Made by a program: the position numbers and the translations under genes
Notes under the pieces: generated by a model
What the model was told of the DNA's origin: nothing
What the model saw: only the letters and a program-made list of their open reading frames with translations
Database searches by the model: none
Origin: Marivirga tractuosa DSM 4126
GTDB taxonomy: Bacteria > Bacteroidota > Bacteroidia > Cytophagales > Cyclobacteriaceae
Length of the DNA: 64,000 bases
Assembly: GCF_000183425.1 (NCBI RefSeq)
Contig: NC_014759.1
Coordinates: 3,069,001-3,133,000, forward strand
Reading direction: 5' to 3'
In this document: one piece after another, positions 37,596 through 46,645 of the stretch
How the letters are laid out: every line of letters begins with the position of its first letter
Position numbering within the stretch: position 1 is the first letter of the stretch

Positions 37596-38681
37596 TCACA
37601 AATTAGCTTGATAGTTTTCGTTTCCATCTAGAGTTGTTTGTATTTCTTTAATGGTGGCTCTAGCTGATCTTCCAACCCCAATCAAAGTAGCAGAAGCAAA
37701 GCCTGTCCAGCCGCCATAACCCACTAACCATAGATTTTCTTCTTCAACAGAGCGAGTACCTTTAGTCTTAATTTTGCCTCTTTCATCCGTTGAGATAATC
37801 TTTTTTAGATGGTCTGTGGCAAAACCAAAACCAGTGCACCAAATCACGGCATCAAATGATTCTTCTTTTCCATTTACCCAAAGCACTCCTGATTCGGTAA
37901 ATGCTTTAAATTGTCCTTTTGAATGTAAGACATCTCTTTTTCGAGCTTCTTTTACTGAAGGTACCATCACAATATTTCCTAAATTATATTTTGAAGCATC
38001 AAATTTCTCACCTTTCTTTTCAGCATAATATTTAGCGGATGCTTGATCAAATAAAACTCTACCATCTACATCATCAGGCAAAAATTCAGGAGTTTTACGT
38101 GTAGTCCAAACTGTATCAGCCACTTTGGAAACTTCAGCCAAAATTTGAGCACCAGAATTTCCCTCTCCCACTATCAATACTTTTTGATCAGTAAAGCCTT
38201 CTGGCTTTTGATAGTATGCCGAATGCAATTGTGTTCCTTTAAATATTTCTCTACCAGGAACATTAGGAATAAATGGGGTGCCGAAAGTGCCAGTAGCTGA
38301 GATTATGGTTTTGGAGTAGAAATTTGATTTATCAGTGATTATAGTAAAGTAAGAAGCTTCTTTTTTGACTTCTTTTACTTGAAAAGGTCTTTCAACAGGT
38401 AATTTATAACGCTTCTCATATTGACATACATAGTCAATTACTTCTGTTTTGGTTGGAAATTCATGTTCTGATTTAGGCATCAGCCAACCGGGCAAGGAAC
38501 TGTGTTCCGCAGGCGAAAACAGAGTTAACGAATCCCAAGCATGTGGCCAGGCACCCCCGCAACTTACCTGATTATCTAGAATGACATACTCTAAATTGGT
38601 TCTGCGAAGATAGTAACCGCAAGCAAGAGCACTTTGGCCGCCTCCGATAATTATAACATCATAGATTTTATCTTCTAGCAT
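37596..38681 (-). CDS. arsO: ArsO-family flavin-containing monooxygenase
   Basis: A 361-residue flavoprotein with two Rossmann motifs: FAD-binding IIIGGGQSALACG at 10-22 and NAD(P)H-binding LIVGEGNSGAQ at about 171-181. The motifs FSPAEHSSLPGW and VIWCTGFGFATDHL match the ArsO proteins encoded in arsenic operons. It is the last gene of the ars operon, separated from the ACR3 gene by 70 bases with a small GC-rich hairpin. Its exact reaction is not established; a role in handling of arsenic species or of redox stress is inferred from context. Confidence 0.85.
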   Translation of the reverse strand: MLEDKIYDVIIIGGGQSALACGYYLRRTNLEYVILDNQVSCGGAWPHAWDSLTLFSPAEHSSLPGWLMPKSEHEFPTKTEVIDYVCQYEKRYKLPVERPFQVKEVKKEASYFTIITDKSNFYSKTIISATGTFGTPFIPNVPGREIFKGTQLHSAYYQKPEGFTDQKVLIVGEGNSGAQILAEVSKVADTVWTTRKTPEFLPDDVDGRVLFDQASAKYYAEKKGEKFDASKYNLGNIVMVPSVKEARKRDVLHSKGQFKAFTESGVLWVNGKEESFDAVIWCTGFGFATDHLKKIISTDERGKIKTKGTRSVEEENLWLVGYGGWTGFASATLIGVGRSARATIKEIQTTLDGNENYQANL

Positions 38682-38728
38682 AGGATAATTTTTCGATTTT
38701 ATAAAAACCTGTTAGCTTTTCGCAAGTT

Positions 38729-38744
38729 GGCGCATGCGTGTGCC
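38729..38744 (-). repeat. small GC-rich hairpin between the ACR3 and ArsO genes
   Basis: GGCGCA (38729-38734) pairs with TGTGCC (38739-38744), with one G-U type pair and loop TGCG, in an otherwise AT-rich gap. There is no T-run. It may adjust the level of arsO mRNA relative to the upstream genes. Confidence 0.35.
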
Positions 38745-38751
38745 TGTACAC

Positions 38752-39789
38752 CTAATACTTCCACTTATTTGCCAAAGCTACCAAAGATAGCATAACAGGA
38801 ACTTCTACTAATACTCCCACTACAGTCACCAATGCGGCAGGACTTTGCAACCCGAATAAAGCTATGGCCACTGCCACTGCTAGTTCAAAGAAATTACTGG
38901 CGCCAATCATGGCTGCTGGCGAACAAACGGCATGAGAAAGCTTTAACTTTCTTCCGGCAAACCAGGCTATGAAAAATATAAAATAGGTTTGAAGAATAAG
39001 CGGAACGGCAATTAGTAAAATGATAATTGGATTGTCTAAGATATTAGGTCCTTGGAAGGCAAACAGCAAAATCAAGGTTAAAAGCAATGCAATGATGCTT
39101 ACTGGTTTGAACTTTGGTAAAAACACTTCCTGAAACCATTTTTCGCCTTTTTGGGCTACTAAGATTTTATTGGTAATCACGCCAGCTACTAAAGGAATGA
39201 CAACGAAAATAATGATGCTTGCTGCTAGTGTTCCATAAGGAATTGTAATGTCAGTTATACCCAAAAGAAAACCAACCAAAGGAATAAAAGCCACCAAAAT
39301 AATGAGGTCATTAACGGAAACCTGCACTAAGGTGTAATTCGGATCACCATCGGTTAAATAGGACCAGACAAAAACCATGGCAGTACAAGGTGCTGCACCT
39401 AACAAGATAGCTCCTGCAATATATTCACCCGCCATTTCAGGAGCAATAAAAGCGGAGTACAAGTGCTCAAAGAAGATCCAGGCAAAAAATGCCATGGTGA
39501 AAGGCTTGATCAACCAATTGATAATGACCGTCATGATCAATCCTTTTGGCGCTTTACCAACTCCTTTTATACTGGAGAAATCGATTTGCAGCATCATAGG
39601 ATAAATCATCATCCATATTAAAATAGCAATTGGGAGATTGACTTTATAAATTTCCATATCACTCAAAAAGGAAATGTCATCTCCTGCTAAATACCCTATC
39701 AAAATTCCCGCTCCTATACATAAGGCTACCCAAACGCTTAAATAGCGTTCAAAAAATGCCATTTTCTTCTTTCCTGTGGCTTCACTCAT
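38752..39789 (-). CDS. acr3: ACR3-family arsenite efflux transporter
   Basis: A 345-residue inner-membrane protein with ten predicted helices, of the bile/arsenite/riboflavin transporter superfamily. The ACR3 signature GAAPCTAMVFVWSYLTDGDP is at 131-150, with the conserved transport cysteine at C135; DLIILVAFIPLVGFLLG follows. It extrudes As(III), and possibly Sb(III), using the proton motive force. It overlaps the arsenate reductase gene by 4 bases, so reduction and export are produced together. Confidence 0.95.
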   Translation of the reverse strand: MSEATGKKKMAFFERYLSVWVALCIGAGILIGYLAGDDISFLSDMEIYKVNLPIAILIWMMIYPMMLQIDFSSIKGVGKAPKGLIMTVIINWLIKPFTMAFFAWIFFEHLYSAFIAPEMAGEYIAGAILLGAAPCTAMVFVWSYLTDGDPNYTLVQVSVNDLIILVAFIPLVGFLLGITDITIPYGTLAASIIIFVVIPLVAGVITNKILVAQKGEKWFQEVFLPKFKPVSIIALLLTLILLFAFQGPNILDNPIIILLIAVPLILQTYFIFFIAWFAGRKLKLSHAVCSPAAMIGASNFFELAVAVAIALFGLQSPAALVTVVGVLVEVPVMLSLVALANKWKY

Positions 39790-40400
39790 GGCTTCTTAAT
39801 TTTAGAGAATACGTAAAAAAGTTCAGTTGCAATTTGACGACTTCTTTCTTCATATTTACTTTTTTGAAGCGGACTGTCATCAAAAGCTTTTGGGTCTTCA
39901 TAATTTAAAGCAATTCTTTTTTCCGTCCCTGGTATGAAAGGACAATTTTCATCTGCATCCGAGCAAGTCATCAAGGCGGCAAAACCAATAGATGGATTAA
40001 ATGGATGATCGCAAGTCTTTGAAAAAGCAATGATAGGATGACTATCCGCATTGTATTTTATTGCAAAAACTGGATTATCTTCTTTAGAAAGTTGAACAGT
40101 TTCAAAACCAGCTTCTTCCAAAACTTTTATCACCATTGGATATATAGCTGTAGCAGCTGTTCCGCCAGAGTAGCAAGTAACTTGATTCAATTGGAAATGC
40201 TCTGTCATTGTTTGAGCCCAAATTTGAGAAAGATGGCTTCTGCGAGAGTTGTGGGTACAAATAAAATTCAGGGATATATGGAGCCCTGAATTGATCTTCT
40301 CCTGTATATAATCAATAAAAGACCCCAGTACTTCCTTTCTCTCCGCTGGAATAAAGTTCGGATCTAATTTTCCGATGTAATCAGTTAGTTTCTGGAACAT
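39786..40400 (-). CDS. thioredoxin-type arsenate reductase (LMW-PTP fold)
   Basis: A 204-residue protein related to low-molecular-weight tyrosine phosphatases and the pI258-type ArsC. The P-loop CTHNSRRS is at 48-55 (C48, R54), and a redox pair C146/C153 lies in TCSDADENCP with six residues between, the same spacing as the second and third cysteines of S. aureus ArsC. This triple-cysteine relay supports arsenate reduction rather than phosphatase activity. It has an N-terminal extension of about 40 residues (SFIDYIQEKINSG) absent in short ArsC. Annotation pipelines often call such proteins tyrosine phosphatases. Confidence 0.88.
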   Translation of the reverse strand: MFQKLTDYIGKLDPNFIPAERKEVLGSFIDYIQEKINSGLHISLNFICTHNSRRSHLSQIWAQTMTEHFQLNQVTCYSGGTAATAIYPMVIKVLEEAGFETVQLSKEDNPVFAIKYNADSHPIIAFSKTCDHPFNPSIGFAALMTCSDADENCPFIPGTEKRIALNYEDPKAFDDSPLQKSKYEERSRQIATELFYVFSKIKKP

Positions 40401-40438
40401 TTTAAATAAGTGTTAACCAAAATGTCTTTTTAGAATTA

Positions 40439-40915
40439 TTAGCAACATCCACCGCCAGGTTCACATGAATTTGAGCTAGAACCTGAAACATCAGCCAATT
40501 GCACTTTCGGTTTTGATTCAGGAATTCCACATTTATCTTTGGCTAAACAATCTGTTTGAGTATTAAGCAATACAAAATTTTCACCATTGAAGTCCAAATG
40601 ATATTTACCGATAGTTGCGCCTTGATATTCCACTTCTACTTCCAAATTATCATCTATGCCTAATTTATCTTCGGATAGGGTGATAATATCATGAAGTTTT
40701 TTAGCTCCCAGTCTGTGGTCATAATCACCCGCCTCCCATAATTGGAAATTCACAGTCTTTTCATTTCGCATGGTACCGCCACAATCAATAAAATTGCGCG
40801 TGATGATGCCTACTTCTGTAATGTGAAAATGCTGAGGAACAAATTCTCCATTTGGTAATTGAAATTTGACTTCGCTTAAGTTTTCTAATCTTGATTTGAT
40901 TTCTATAAGTTTCAT
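40439..40915 (-). CDS. DUF6428-like ars-operon protein with cysteine-rich tail
   Basis: A 158-residue soluble protein matching, from memory, the DUF6428 family that travels with Bacteroidota ars operons. The body is beta-rich (HITEVGIITRNFIDCGGTMR, NFQLWEAGDYDHRLGAKKLH). Cysteines lie at 45, 123, 129, 151, 157 and 158, and the protein ends in CEPGGGCC, a strong candidate thiolate site for As(III). It is the first gene after arsR, and a copy of the TATTACGAT box precedes it. A chaperone or arsenic-delivery role is inference; no activity is known to me. Confidence 0.75.
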   Translation of the reverse strand: MKLIEIKSRLENLSEVKFQLPNGEFVPQHFHITEVGIITRNFIDCGGTMRNEKTVNFQLWEAGDYDHRLGAKKLHDIITLSEDKLGIDDNLEVEVEYQGATIGKYHLDFNGENFVLLNTQTDCLAKDKCGIPESKPKVQLADVSGSSSNSCEPGGGCC

Positions 40916-40948
40916 GATTTTTTATTTATAATTTCTCTTAAATGTATT

Positions 40949-40964
40949 ATCGTTTTATTACGAT
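40949..40964 (-). promoter_or_regulatory. candidate ArsR operator, internal copy
   Basis: The plus strand reads ATCGttttattaCGAT, an inverted repeat that extends to 6 of 7 matches. Its right half includes TATTACGAT (40956-40964), the same 9-mer found just upstream of arsR. It lies between arsR and the DUF6428-like gene, about 34 bases before the latter's start, and may be a second ArsR-controlled promoter site. Confidence 0.5.
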
Positions 40965-40983
40965 GATTAATGGCAAAAAAATA

Positions 40984-41319
40984 TCAGCAGCAGTTCTGCT
41001 GATTCGGATTTTTATATAACTCAAAAATATCGCTGAAAAGATTTTTTACTTCCTCCCAGCGCTTGGGATTTATGCAGTAACTTACTGATACACCCTCAAT
41101 GGTACCTTGAATTATACCAATATCTTTCAAAGCGCGTAAATGCTGACTGATGGTAGCCTGTGCTAAACCGAGCTCCGCCACTAAATGTCCGTTGATACAG
41201 GCATTGGATTTCAATAAATATTGAATAATGGCAATGCGAGCCGGATGTGCAAATGCTTTTGCCACATTTGCTAAGTCATTTTGCTCTTCTGTGAATAAAT
41301 TTGATTTTGTTACGCCCAT
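40984..41319 (-). CDS. arsR: ArsR-family metalloregulator with C-terminal CC
   Basis: A 111-residue winged-helix repressor when started at the ATG at 41319; a longer TTG-initiated frame from 41340 is less likely because the operator box would then abut the start. The helix-turn-helix VAELGLAQATISQHLRALKD is clear. The canonical ELCVCDL As-site is missing, replaced by ACINGHLVAEL with a single Cys, and the chain ends NQQNCC. As(III) may thus be sensed by the terminal CC together with C41 or C82. It heads the ars operon and should repress it until arsenite binds. Confidence 0.9.
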   Translation of the reverse strand: MGVTKSNLFTEEQNDLANVAKAFAHPARIAIIQYLLKSNACINGHLVAELGLAQATISQHLRALKDIGIIQGTIEGVSVSYCINPKRWEEVKNLFSDIFELYKNPNQQNCC

Positions 41320-41340
41320 TTCGCTATTAGTATATTGCAA

Positions 41341-41349
41341 TATTACGAT
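41341..41349 (-). promoter_or_regulatory. candidate ArsR operator upstream of arsR
   Basis: TATTACGAT at 41341-41349 on the plus strand is an exact copy of the box at 40956-40964 and lies about 22 bases before the chosen arsR ATG, within the leader or promoter. Two identical 9-mers placed before the first two genes of the operon suggest a shared regulator, most simply ArsR. Confidence 0.5.
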
Positions 41350-41556
41350 ATAATTTTAAGAACGCAAAAGCATTCTCTGGGGTTCCATTTATTTGGATTA
41401 TGAAGGTTTTGTATGGGGTAATTTTTTGCAAATGAAACCACATAATTGGATAAGCGTGTAACATTATATTCGATTGCCCATTAACAATTTCTCCTTTAAG
41501 TAATTGAAATAGAGTGTTCTACTTCATTTACATGATTTTTTAATGACAAAGAGAAT

Positions 41557-43845
41557 ATGATAATATGTATCCTTTCTATTTTTATTTTAGCTTTTTTGGT
41601 GCCTTTGTTCCAAAAATTTCTTGCTGATAAATTATCATTCTTTCTCTCAATTGCACCGCTTTCCATTTTCATTTCGCTTTTGCACCTCTATTTAACCAAA
41701 AAATCTTTTCCAATTTCTGATAGCTTGGAGTGGAATTCTTATTTCAATTTAGAATTAGCATTCTATTTAGATGGTTTAAGTTTTCTCTTTAGTCTTTTAA
41801 TTAGCGGAATAGGGTTTTTGATCTATATCTATGCTGGATTTTATATGAAGGATGCTAAACATAAGGGTCGGTTCTTTATGATATTGACGCTCTTTATGGG
41901 AGCAATGTTAGGCTTAGTATTAGCAGATAATTGGTTAAGTATTTTAGTATTTTGGGAATTGACCAGCATTACCTCATTTTTATTGATTGGGCACAATAAC
42001 GAAAAAAAGTCGGCTCGCTATGCTGCTTGGCAAGGATTGCTTATAACTGCTTTTGGAGGACTGGCTCTTTTAGCTGGATTGGTTTTAACTGGAATAGTAA
42101 CGGATGAATACACTATTTCAAACCTTAGCCAGCATCATGAGCTACTGACTCATCATACACTTTACATTCCTATCTTACTTTGCGTAGCAGTAGGGGCTTT
42201 TACGAAATCAGCACAATTCCCATTTCATTTTTGGTTGCCCAATGCAATGGCAGCGCCTACACCAGTTAGTGCTTATTTGCACTCTGCCACTATGGTGAAA
42301 GCTGGGATTTATTTTTTCGCTAGGTTTTCTCCGATTTTGGGCGGAACTGTTGAATGGCAAATGTTACTTTCATCCATTGGAGGGATTACCATGATAGTTG
42401 GGGCAATTATGGCTTTCAAATCCGATAATATCAAAAAGCTACTGGCTTACTCTACGATTAGTGCCTTAGGAATTATGACAATGGCTTATGGAATAGGAAC
42501 GGAAACAGCTGTTTTCGCTGGAACGGTTTATATTATTGCTCATGCACTTTATAAATCTACGCTATTCATGATGGCGGGTATTTTAGATAAACAAACTGGG
42601 ACAAAGAAGATCAGTGAGTTTCCCAAATTGCTTTATAAAAAACTTCCTGTGGCTTTTGTCATTGTTTGTTTGGCAGCCTTTTCTTTTGCTGGGATCGCCC
42701 CATTTTTTGGTTTCGTAGCTAAAGAATTGCTTTTAGAAATGGTTTTGCATAGTTCCCTGCTTTCATCGTTTTACATTGCTGCAGTGCTTATCACTTCAGT
42801 GTTCTTTGTAGCAGTATTTTTTGTATTAACCCATAAAGCTTTCTTTAGTAAGGAAGTAAAAGGCGAGCTTAAGAAAGTTCATAAGGGTATTTTTGTTGCG
42901 CCACTTGTCACCGCTCTAGCTGGATTAGCTTTCGGTATTTTTCCAGATACATTATCACATTCAATTTCTAAAGCCTCTGCTACTATTTTTCCAACTTTTG
43001 AAGCCAAGCATTTGGCTTTATGGCATGGGTTTAACGATGCTTTCTATTTGAGTTTGTTGTCCATTTTGTTAGGAACCGCAATATATTTTACAAGCTTAAA
43101 GCTGAATTGGAAATTAAAGTTGAGTTTTTTCACATCACTACAGCCTTCAAAAATATATGATAGGTTGTTTAAGGGCATCATATCTTTAGGGAAATGGCAA
43201 ACTAGTAAAATTCAAACAGGCTACTTGCGAAATTATGCCATGGTAACCTTACTGGTTATTTTGATATTGACTGGCTATACATTTCTTTTCAAAGCAGGAA
43301 TTAGAATCGATACAGCAGCGATTGACGTCTATTTTTTCGAGCTGATATTAGGCTTAATAGTCCTGATAGCTTTAGGATTTACGTTATTTACACGATCTAA
43401 CATTTCAGCTCTGTTATCATTATCAGTAGTTGGGATTGCCATTTCAATCATATTTTTGGAAGCGGGTGCTCCTGATTTAGCGATCACATTCATTCTGATT
43501 GATGCTTTGACCATCACTGTTTTTGTACTTATTCTGCATAAGCTGCCCAAGAAAATGCTACGAAAGCGAAACTCTGCCAGAGTAAGAGATGCAATTATTG
43601 CTTTAGGAACAGGTCTTTTGATAACCTTAATTCTATTTTCAATTACCTACGATCCTTTAAACTCTAAGCTAAAGGAATTCTATGCTGAAAACAGCTATTC
43701 AGCTGCAAAAGGGAAAAACATGGTCAATGTTATCTTAGTTGATTTTAGAGTGTTGGATACCTTAGGTGAAATATCTGTTTTGGCAATTGCCGCACTAGGC
43801 GTTTTCGCATTAGTGAATTATTCAAAAAATAGAAAATCGCTATGA
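41557..43845 (+). CDS. mnhA: Na+/H+ antiporter subunit A (Mrp/Mnh)
   Basis: A 762-residue integral membrane protein related to NuoL. The proton-channel core shows [34 protein letters not shown] and [14 protein letters not shown]; the C-terminal part (about 590-760) carries the MrpA-specific DUF4040-type and MBH-E-like helices ([20 protein letters not shown]). About 20 helices are predicted. It is the largest subunit of the Mrp complex that exchanges Na+ for H+ in sodium tolerance and pH control. It is the first gene of a seven-gene operon with ATGA overlap to mnhB. No strong promoter match was found upstream. Confidence 0.94.
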   Translation: MIICILSIFILAFLVPLFQKFLADKLSFFLSIAPLSIFISLLHLYLTKKSFPISDSLEWNSYFNLELAFYLDGLSFLFSLLISGIGFLIYIYAGFYMKDAKHKGRFFMILTLFMGAMLGLVLADNWLSILVFWELTSITSFLLIGHNNEKKSARYAAWQGLLITAFGGLALLAGLVLTGIVTDEYTISNLSQHHELLTHHTLYIPILLCVAVGAFTKSAQFPFHFWLPNAMAAPTPVSAYLHSATMVKAGIYFFARFSPILGGTVEWQMLLSSIGGITMIVGAIMAFKSDNIKKLLAYSTISALGIMTMAYGIGTETAVFAGTVYIIAHALYKSTLFMMAGILDKQTGTKKISEFPKLLYKKLPVAFVIVCLAAFSFAGIAPFFGFVAKELLLEMVLHSSLLSSFYIAAVLITSVFFVAVFFVLTHKAFFSKEVKGELKKVHKGIFVAPLVTALAGLAFGIFPDTLSHSISKASATIFPTFEAKHLALWHGFNDAFYLSLLSILLGTAIYFTSLKLNWKLKLSFFTSLQPSKIYDRLFKGIISLGKWQTSKIQTGYLRNYAMVTLLVILILTGYTFLFKAGIRIDTAAIDVYFFELILGLIVLIALGFTLFTRSNISALLSLSVVGIAISIIFLEAGAPDLAITFILIDALTITVFVLILHKLPKKMLRKRNSARVRDAIIALGTGLLITLILFSITYDPLNSKLKEFYAENSYSAAKGKNMVNVILVDFRVLDTLGEISVLAIAALGVFALVNYSKNRKSL

Positions 43846-44252
43846 ATTCATTTATTCTGAAAAATAGCGCCCGAATTATAGTGCCATTTATGCTGCTTTT
43901 TTCCCTATTCCTTCTCTTTAGAGGGCATAATTTACCAGGTGGAGGATTCATTGGTGGGCTTATGGCTGGTGCGGCTTTTATACTTGATGCTTTTGCTTAT
44001 GATGTTCCTCATAGTTTAAAGAAACTGCGATTGCCGCCTGCTAAAATCATGGCACTTGGCTTATTACTAGCGGTCTTAAGTGGTCTATTAGGAATGATTT
44101 TAGGAGGAGGATTTTTCAAAGGCTATTGGTTGGACATTGAGCTACCTTTAATTCCAAAACTTGGGACACCTCTTCTTTTTGATATTGGGGTTTATGCTTT
44201 GGTATGGGGTATGGTATTAGAATTAGCATTACCTAACATAAAAAACGATTGA
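43842..44252 (+). CDS. mnhB: Na+/H+ antiporter subunit B (MnhB)
   Basis: A 136-residue membrane protein with four helices and the MnhB signature [20 protein letters not shown] at about 27-46. It is an accessory subunit of the Mrp antiporter. It overlaps mnhA by 4 bases and is followed by mnhC after 3 bases. Confidence 0.95.
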   Translation: MNSFILKNSARIIVPFMLLFSLFLLFRGHNLPGGGFIGGLMAGAAFILDAFAYDVPHSLKKLRLPPAKIMALGLLLAVLSGLLGMILGGGFFKGYWLDIELPLIPKLGTPLLFDIGVYALVWGMVLELALPNIKND

Positions 44253-44255
44253 GCG

Positions 44256-44591
44256 ATGGAGTTTTTATTATCCATATTGGTTGGGCTACTTTTCTCAGCA
44301 GGAATTTATCTATTGTTGCACAGAGATTTTGTGAAGTTGGTCATCGGCATAGTTATTATTGGAAATGCTACCGCACTGTTCATTTTTGTGGCAGGAAGAA
44401 TCGTGCGTGAAAATGCACCTTTTATTCAAGAGGATGGAATGCCACCAGAGGTTTTTGCAGATCCAGTTCCGCAGGCATTGATTCTTACGGCTTTAGTGAT
44501 TGGTTTCGGGATTCAAGCCTTTGCATTAATTCTTTTCAAGAAAGTTTATGACTTGCCGAAAGTGGATCAAATTGATGACCTAAAAAAATAA
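44256..44591 (+). CDS. mnhC: Na+/H+ antiporter subunit C (NuoK-like)
   Basis: A 111-residue three-helix protein homologous to NuoK. Typical elements are GLLFSAGIYLLLHRDFVKLVIG and DPVPQALILTALVIGFGIQA, with the family's conserved DP-x-PQALxLTAIVI pattern. It sits in the Mrp complex between subunits A and D. The spacing to both neighbours is under 5 bases. Confidence 0.95.
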   Translation: MEFLLSILVGLLFSAGIYLLLHRDFVKLVIGIVIIGNATALFIFVAGRIVRENAPFIQEDGMPPEVFADPVPQALILTALVIGFGIQAFALILFKKVYDLPKVDQIDDLKK

Positions 44592-44595
44592 TTGA

Positions 44596-46119
44596 ATGGG
44601 ATACGAAGAAATTATCATTTTGCTTCCCCTAATATTTCCGCTTGTAACGGCTACAATCAGTCTGTTTTTCAAGAAAAATACGAGTTTAAATGATATCATT
44701 TCCATAGTTGGAAGTTCATCGCTTTTGGTAATATCAGCTGCATTTTTATTTCCTCTCATTATTGAAGAAGGTATTGTAACTACTCAAATCGGAGGCTGGG
44801 AAGCACCTTTTGGTATAACCATAGTAGTTGATATGTTTTCAGCCTTAATGTTATTGATTGCCTCCATTGTAGGCTTAATGGTGACTATTTATGCTATTCA
44901 AAACATAAGTTCCAAGAAAAAGGGATTTGGGTTTTTTGTCTTCTTCCACTTACTCATCATGGCGGTAAATGGGGCATTCTTGGCAGGGGATATATTCAAC
45001 CTATATGTATGGTTTGAAGTCATGCTCATTGCTTCTTTTGTTTTATTGGTTTTAGGAAACGGTAAGAAACAACTGATAGCTACAGTCAAATACACCCTGC
45101 TAAGCTTTATAGCTTCCGCTTTCTTATTAATTGGTGTTGGCATGATTTACGGAATCACTGGAAGCTTAAATATGGCTGATGTAGCACTTTTTGTTCAAGA
45201 AAATGATAATGAACCTCTTATTACAGTAGCGGCTGTTTTGTTTATGCTACCGTTTTCGATTAAAGCTGCCTTGTTTCCACTGTATTTTTGGCTTCCAGAT
45301 TCCTACCATACTCCTGATATAAGTATTTCTGCTTTGTTTTCGGGCTTATTGACCAAAGTTGGTATTTATGCAATGATTCGTTTCTTCACCCTGATTTTTA
45401 TTCATGATATAAATTATACTCACACTATTTTATTGGTTGTAGCAGGTTTCACAATGTTAAGCGGTGTTTTTGGGGCGCTTTCCAAAATGGATATGCGTAG
45501 AATTCTATCTTTTCATATTGTAAGTCAAGTCGGCTACATGATTTTGGGCTTAGCTTTGTATACGCCATTGGCAGTTGCAGGCGCTATATTTTATGTTATT
45601 CAGCATATACTAGCAAAAACAAATTTATTCCTAATAACAGGTCTTGTCGAGAAAATAAAGGGTAGTTCTAACTTAAAAGAAATCAGTGGGCTATACCACA
45701 GATTTCCGATTGTCTCCATCATATTTTTAATAGTAGCTTTATCTTTAGCTGGTCTTCCTCCTTTTTCTGCGTTTTGGGCAAAATTCATTTTGATTAAAGC
45801 AGGCTTTGAAGTTAAGGAATACTTTGTAGTTGCAATTGCTTTAATTACGGGTTTACTCACCCTTTTTTCAATGGTCAAAATTTGGGTAAACGCTTTTTGG
45901 GGAAAAGAACAGAAAGAGCGAGAACGAAATTTGATAAAAAGTGAAAAAAGCTTATTTAAAAATCAATTAAACTTAATTTTCCCTGTGGTTATGATTGCAT
46001 TGGCTACTTTATTTATCGGCTTGTTTTCTATGCCACTAATGGAATATGCAAGTATTGCAGCAGAGCAATTAATGAATCCTGATTTATATATTAAGGCGGT
46101 ATTGGGTAGCTCTAATTAA
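44596..46119 (+). CDS. mnhD: Na+/H+ antiporter subunit D (NuoN/M-like)
   Basis: A 507-residue proton-pumping-type subunit with about 14 helices. Key segments are WFEVMLIASFVLL, FPLYFWLPDSYHTPDISISA (the Mrp D form of the LPxAHxxAP motif), and GLPPFSAFWAKF. Like subunit A it belongs to the complex I antiporter-like family. A 22-base gap separates it from mnhE. Confidence 0.95.
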   Translation: MGYEEIIILLPLIFPLVTATISLFFKKNTSLNDIISIVGSSSLLVISAAFLFPLIIEEGIVTTQIGGWEAPFGITIVVDMFSALMLLIASIVGLMVTIYAIQNISSKKKGFGFFVFFHLLIMAVNGAFLAGDIFNLYVWFEVMLIASFVLLVLGNGKKQLIATVKYTLLSFIASAFLLIGVGMIYGITGSLNMADVALFVQENDNEPLITVAAVLFMLPFSIKAALFPLYFWLPDSYHTPDISISALFSGLLTKVGIYAMIRFFTLIFIHDINYTHTILLVVAGFTMLSGVFGALSKMDMRRILSFHIVSQVGYMILGLALYTPLAVAGAIFYVIQHILAKTNLFLITGLVEKIKGSSNLKEISGLYHRFPIVSIIFLIVALSLAGLPPFSAFWAKFILIKAGFEVKEYFVVAIALITGLLTLFSMVKIWVNAFWGKEQKERERNLIKSEKSLFKNQLNLIFPVVMIALATLFIGLFSMPLMEYASIAAEQLMNPDLYIKAVLGSSN

Positions 46120-46141
46120 ACATATGAATTGAAATACGTTA

Positions 46142-46645
46142 ATGATAGAAATGAAAAAGGTTTTTATTCTTCATCTAATATCTAGCATTGGCATTAGTTA
46201 TGGCTTAATTAATTTCGTCAGTATTAGTTTTACAGGACTGGAAATTTTTGCTGTAGTAGCTGCCTTATTATTAGTGTTTTGGTTGTTGACCTATGTTTTT
46301 CACCGCCTATATTTTAATACTTTCAGAGCTGGAATAAATTTAGCCTTTTACTTTATGAAAGAGCTTGTCGTCTCCAATTTCAGGATTATTAACTTCATAC
46401 TGTCGCCAGGACATCAATTCAAACCTGCAATTTTGGAATTGCCCTTAACACTGAAATCAGACTTTAGTATCACGCTTTTGGCTAATCTTATCACTTTAAC
46501 ACCTGGCACTATTACCTTGGAGGTAAGTAGGGATAAAAAGTATTTATACTTTCATATCGTGGATGTTCCAAAACAGGATATTGAAATGGCAAAGCAAAAA
46601 ATTAAAGAGGGATTTGAGAAGAGAATAATGAAAATCAAGGCATGA
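46142..46645 (+). CDS. mnhE: Na+/H+ antiporter subunit E
   Basis: A 167-residue protein with two or three N-terminal helices and a soluble C-terminal part. The ITLTPGTITLEVS segment and VDVPKQDIEMAK match MnhE. An alternative ATG three codons downstream (46151) is also possible. Its stop overlaps the mnhF start. Confidence 0.92.
   Translation: MIEMKKVFILHLISSIGISYGLINFVSISFTGLEIFAVVAALLLVFWLLTYVFHRLYFNTFRAGINLAFYFMKELVVSNFRIINFILSPGHQFKPAILELPLTLKSDFSITLLANLITLTPGTITLEVSRDKKYLYFHIVDVPKQDIEMAKQKIKEGFEKRIMKIKA

Noticed and set aside
41320..41340. TTG start extending ArsR by seven residues
   Set aside because: The internal ATG gives a normal ArsR length and leaves the TATTACGAT box in a sensible leader position.
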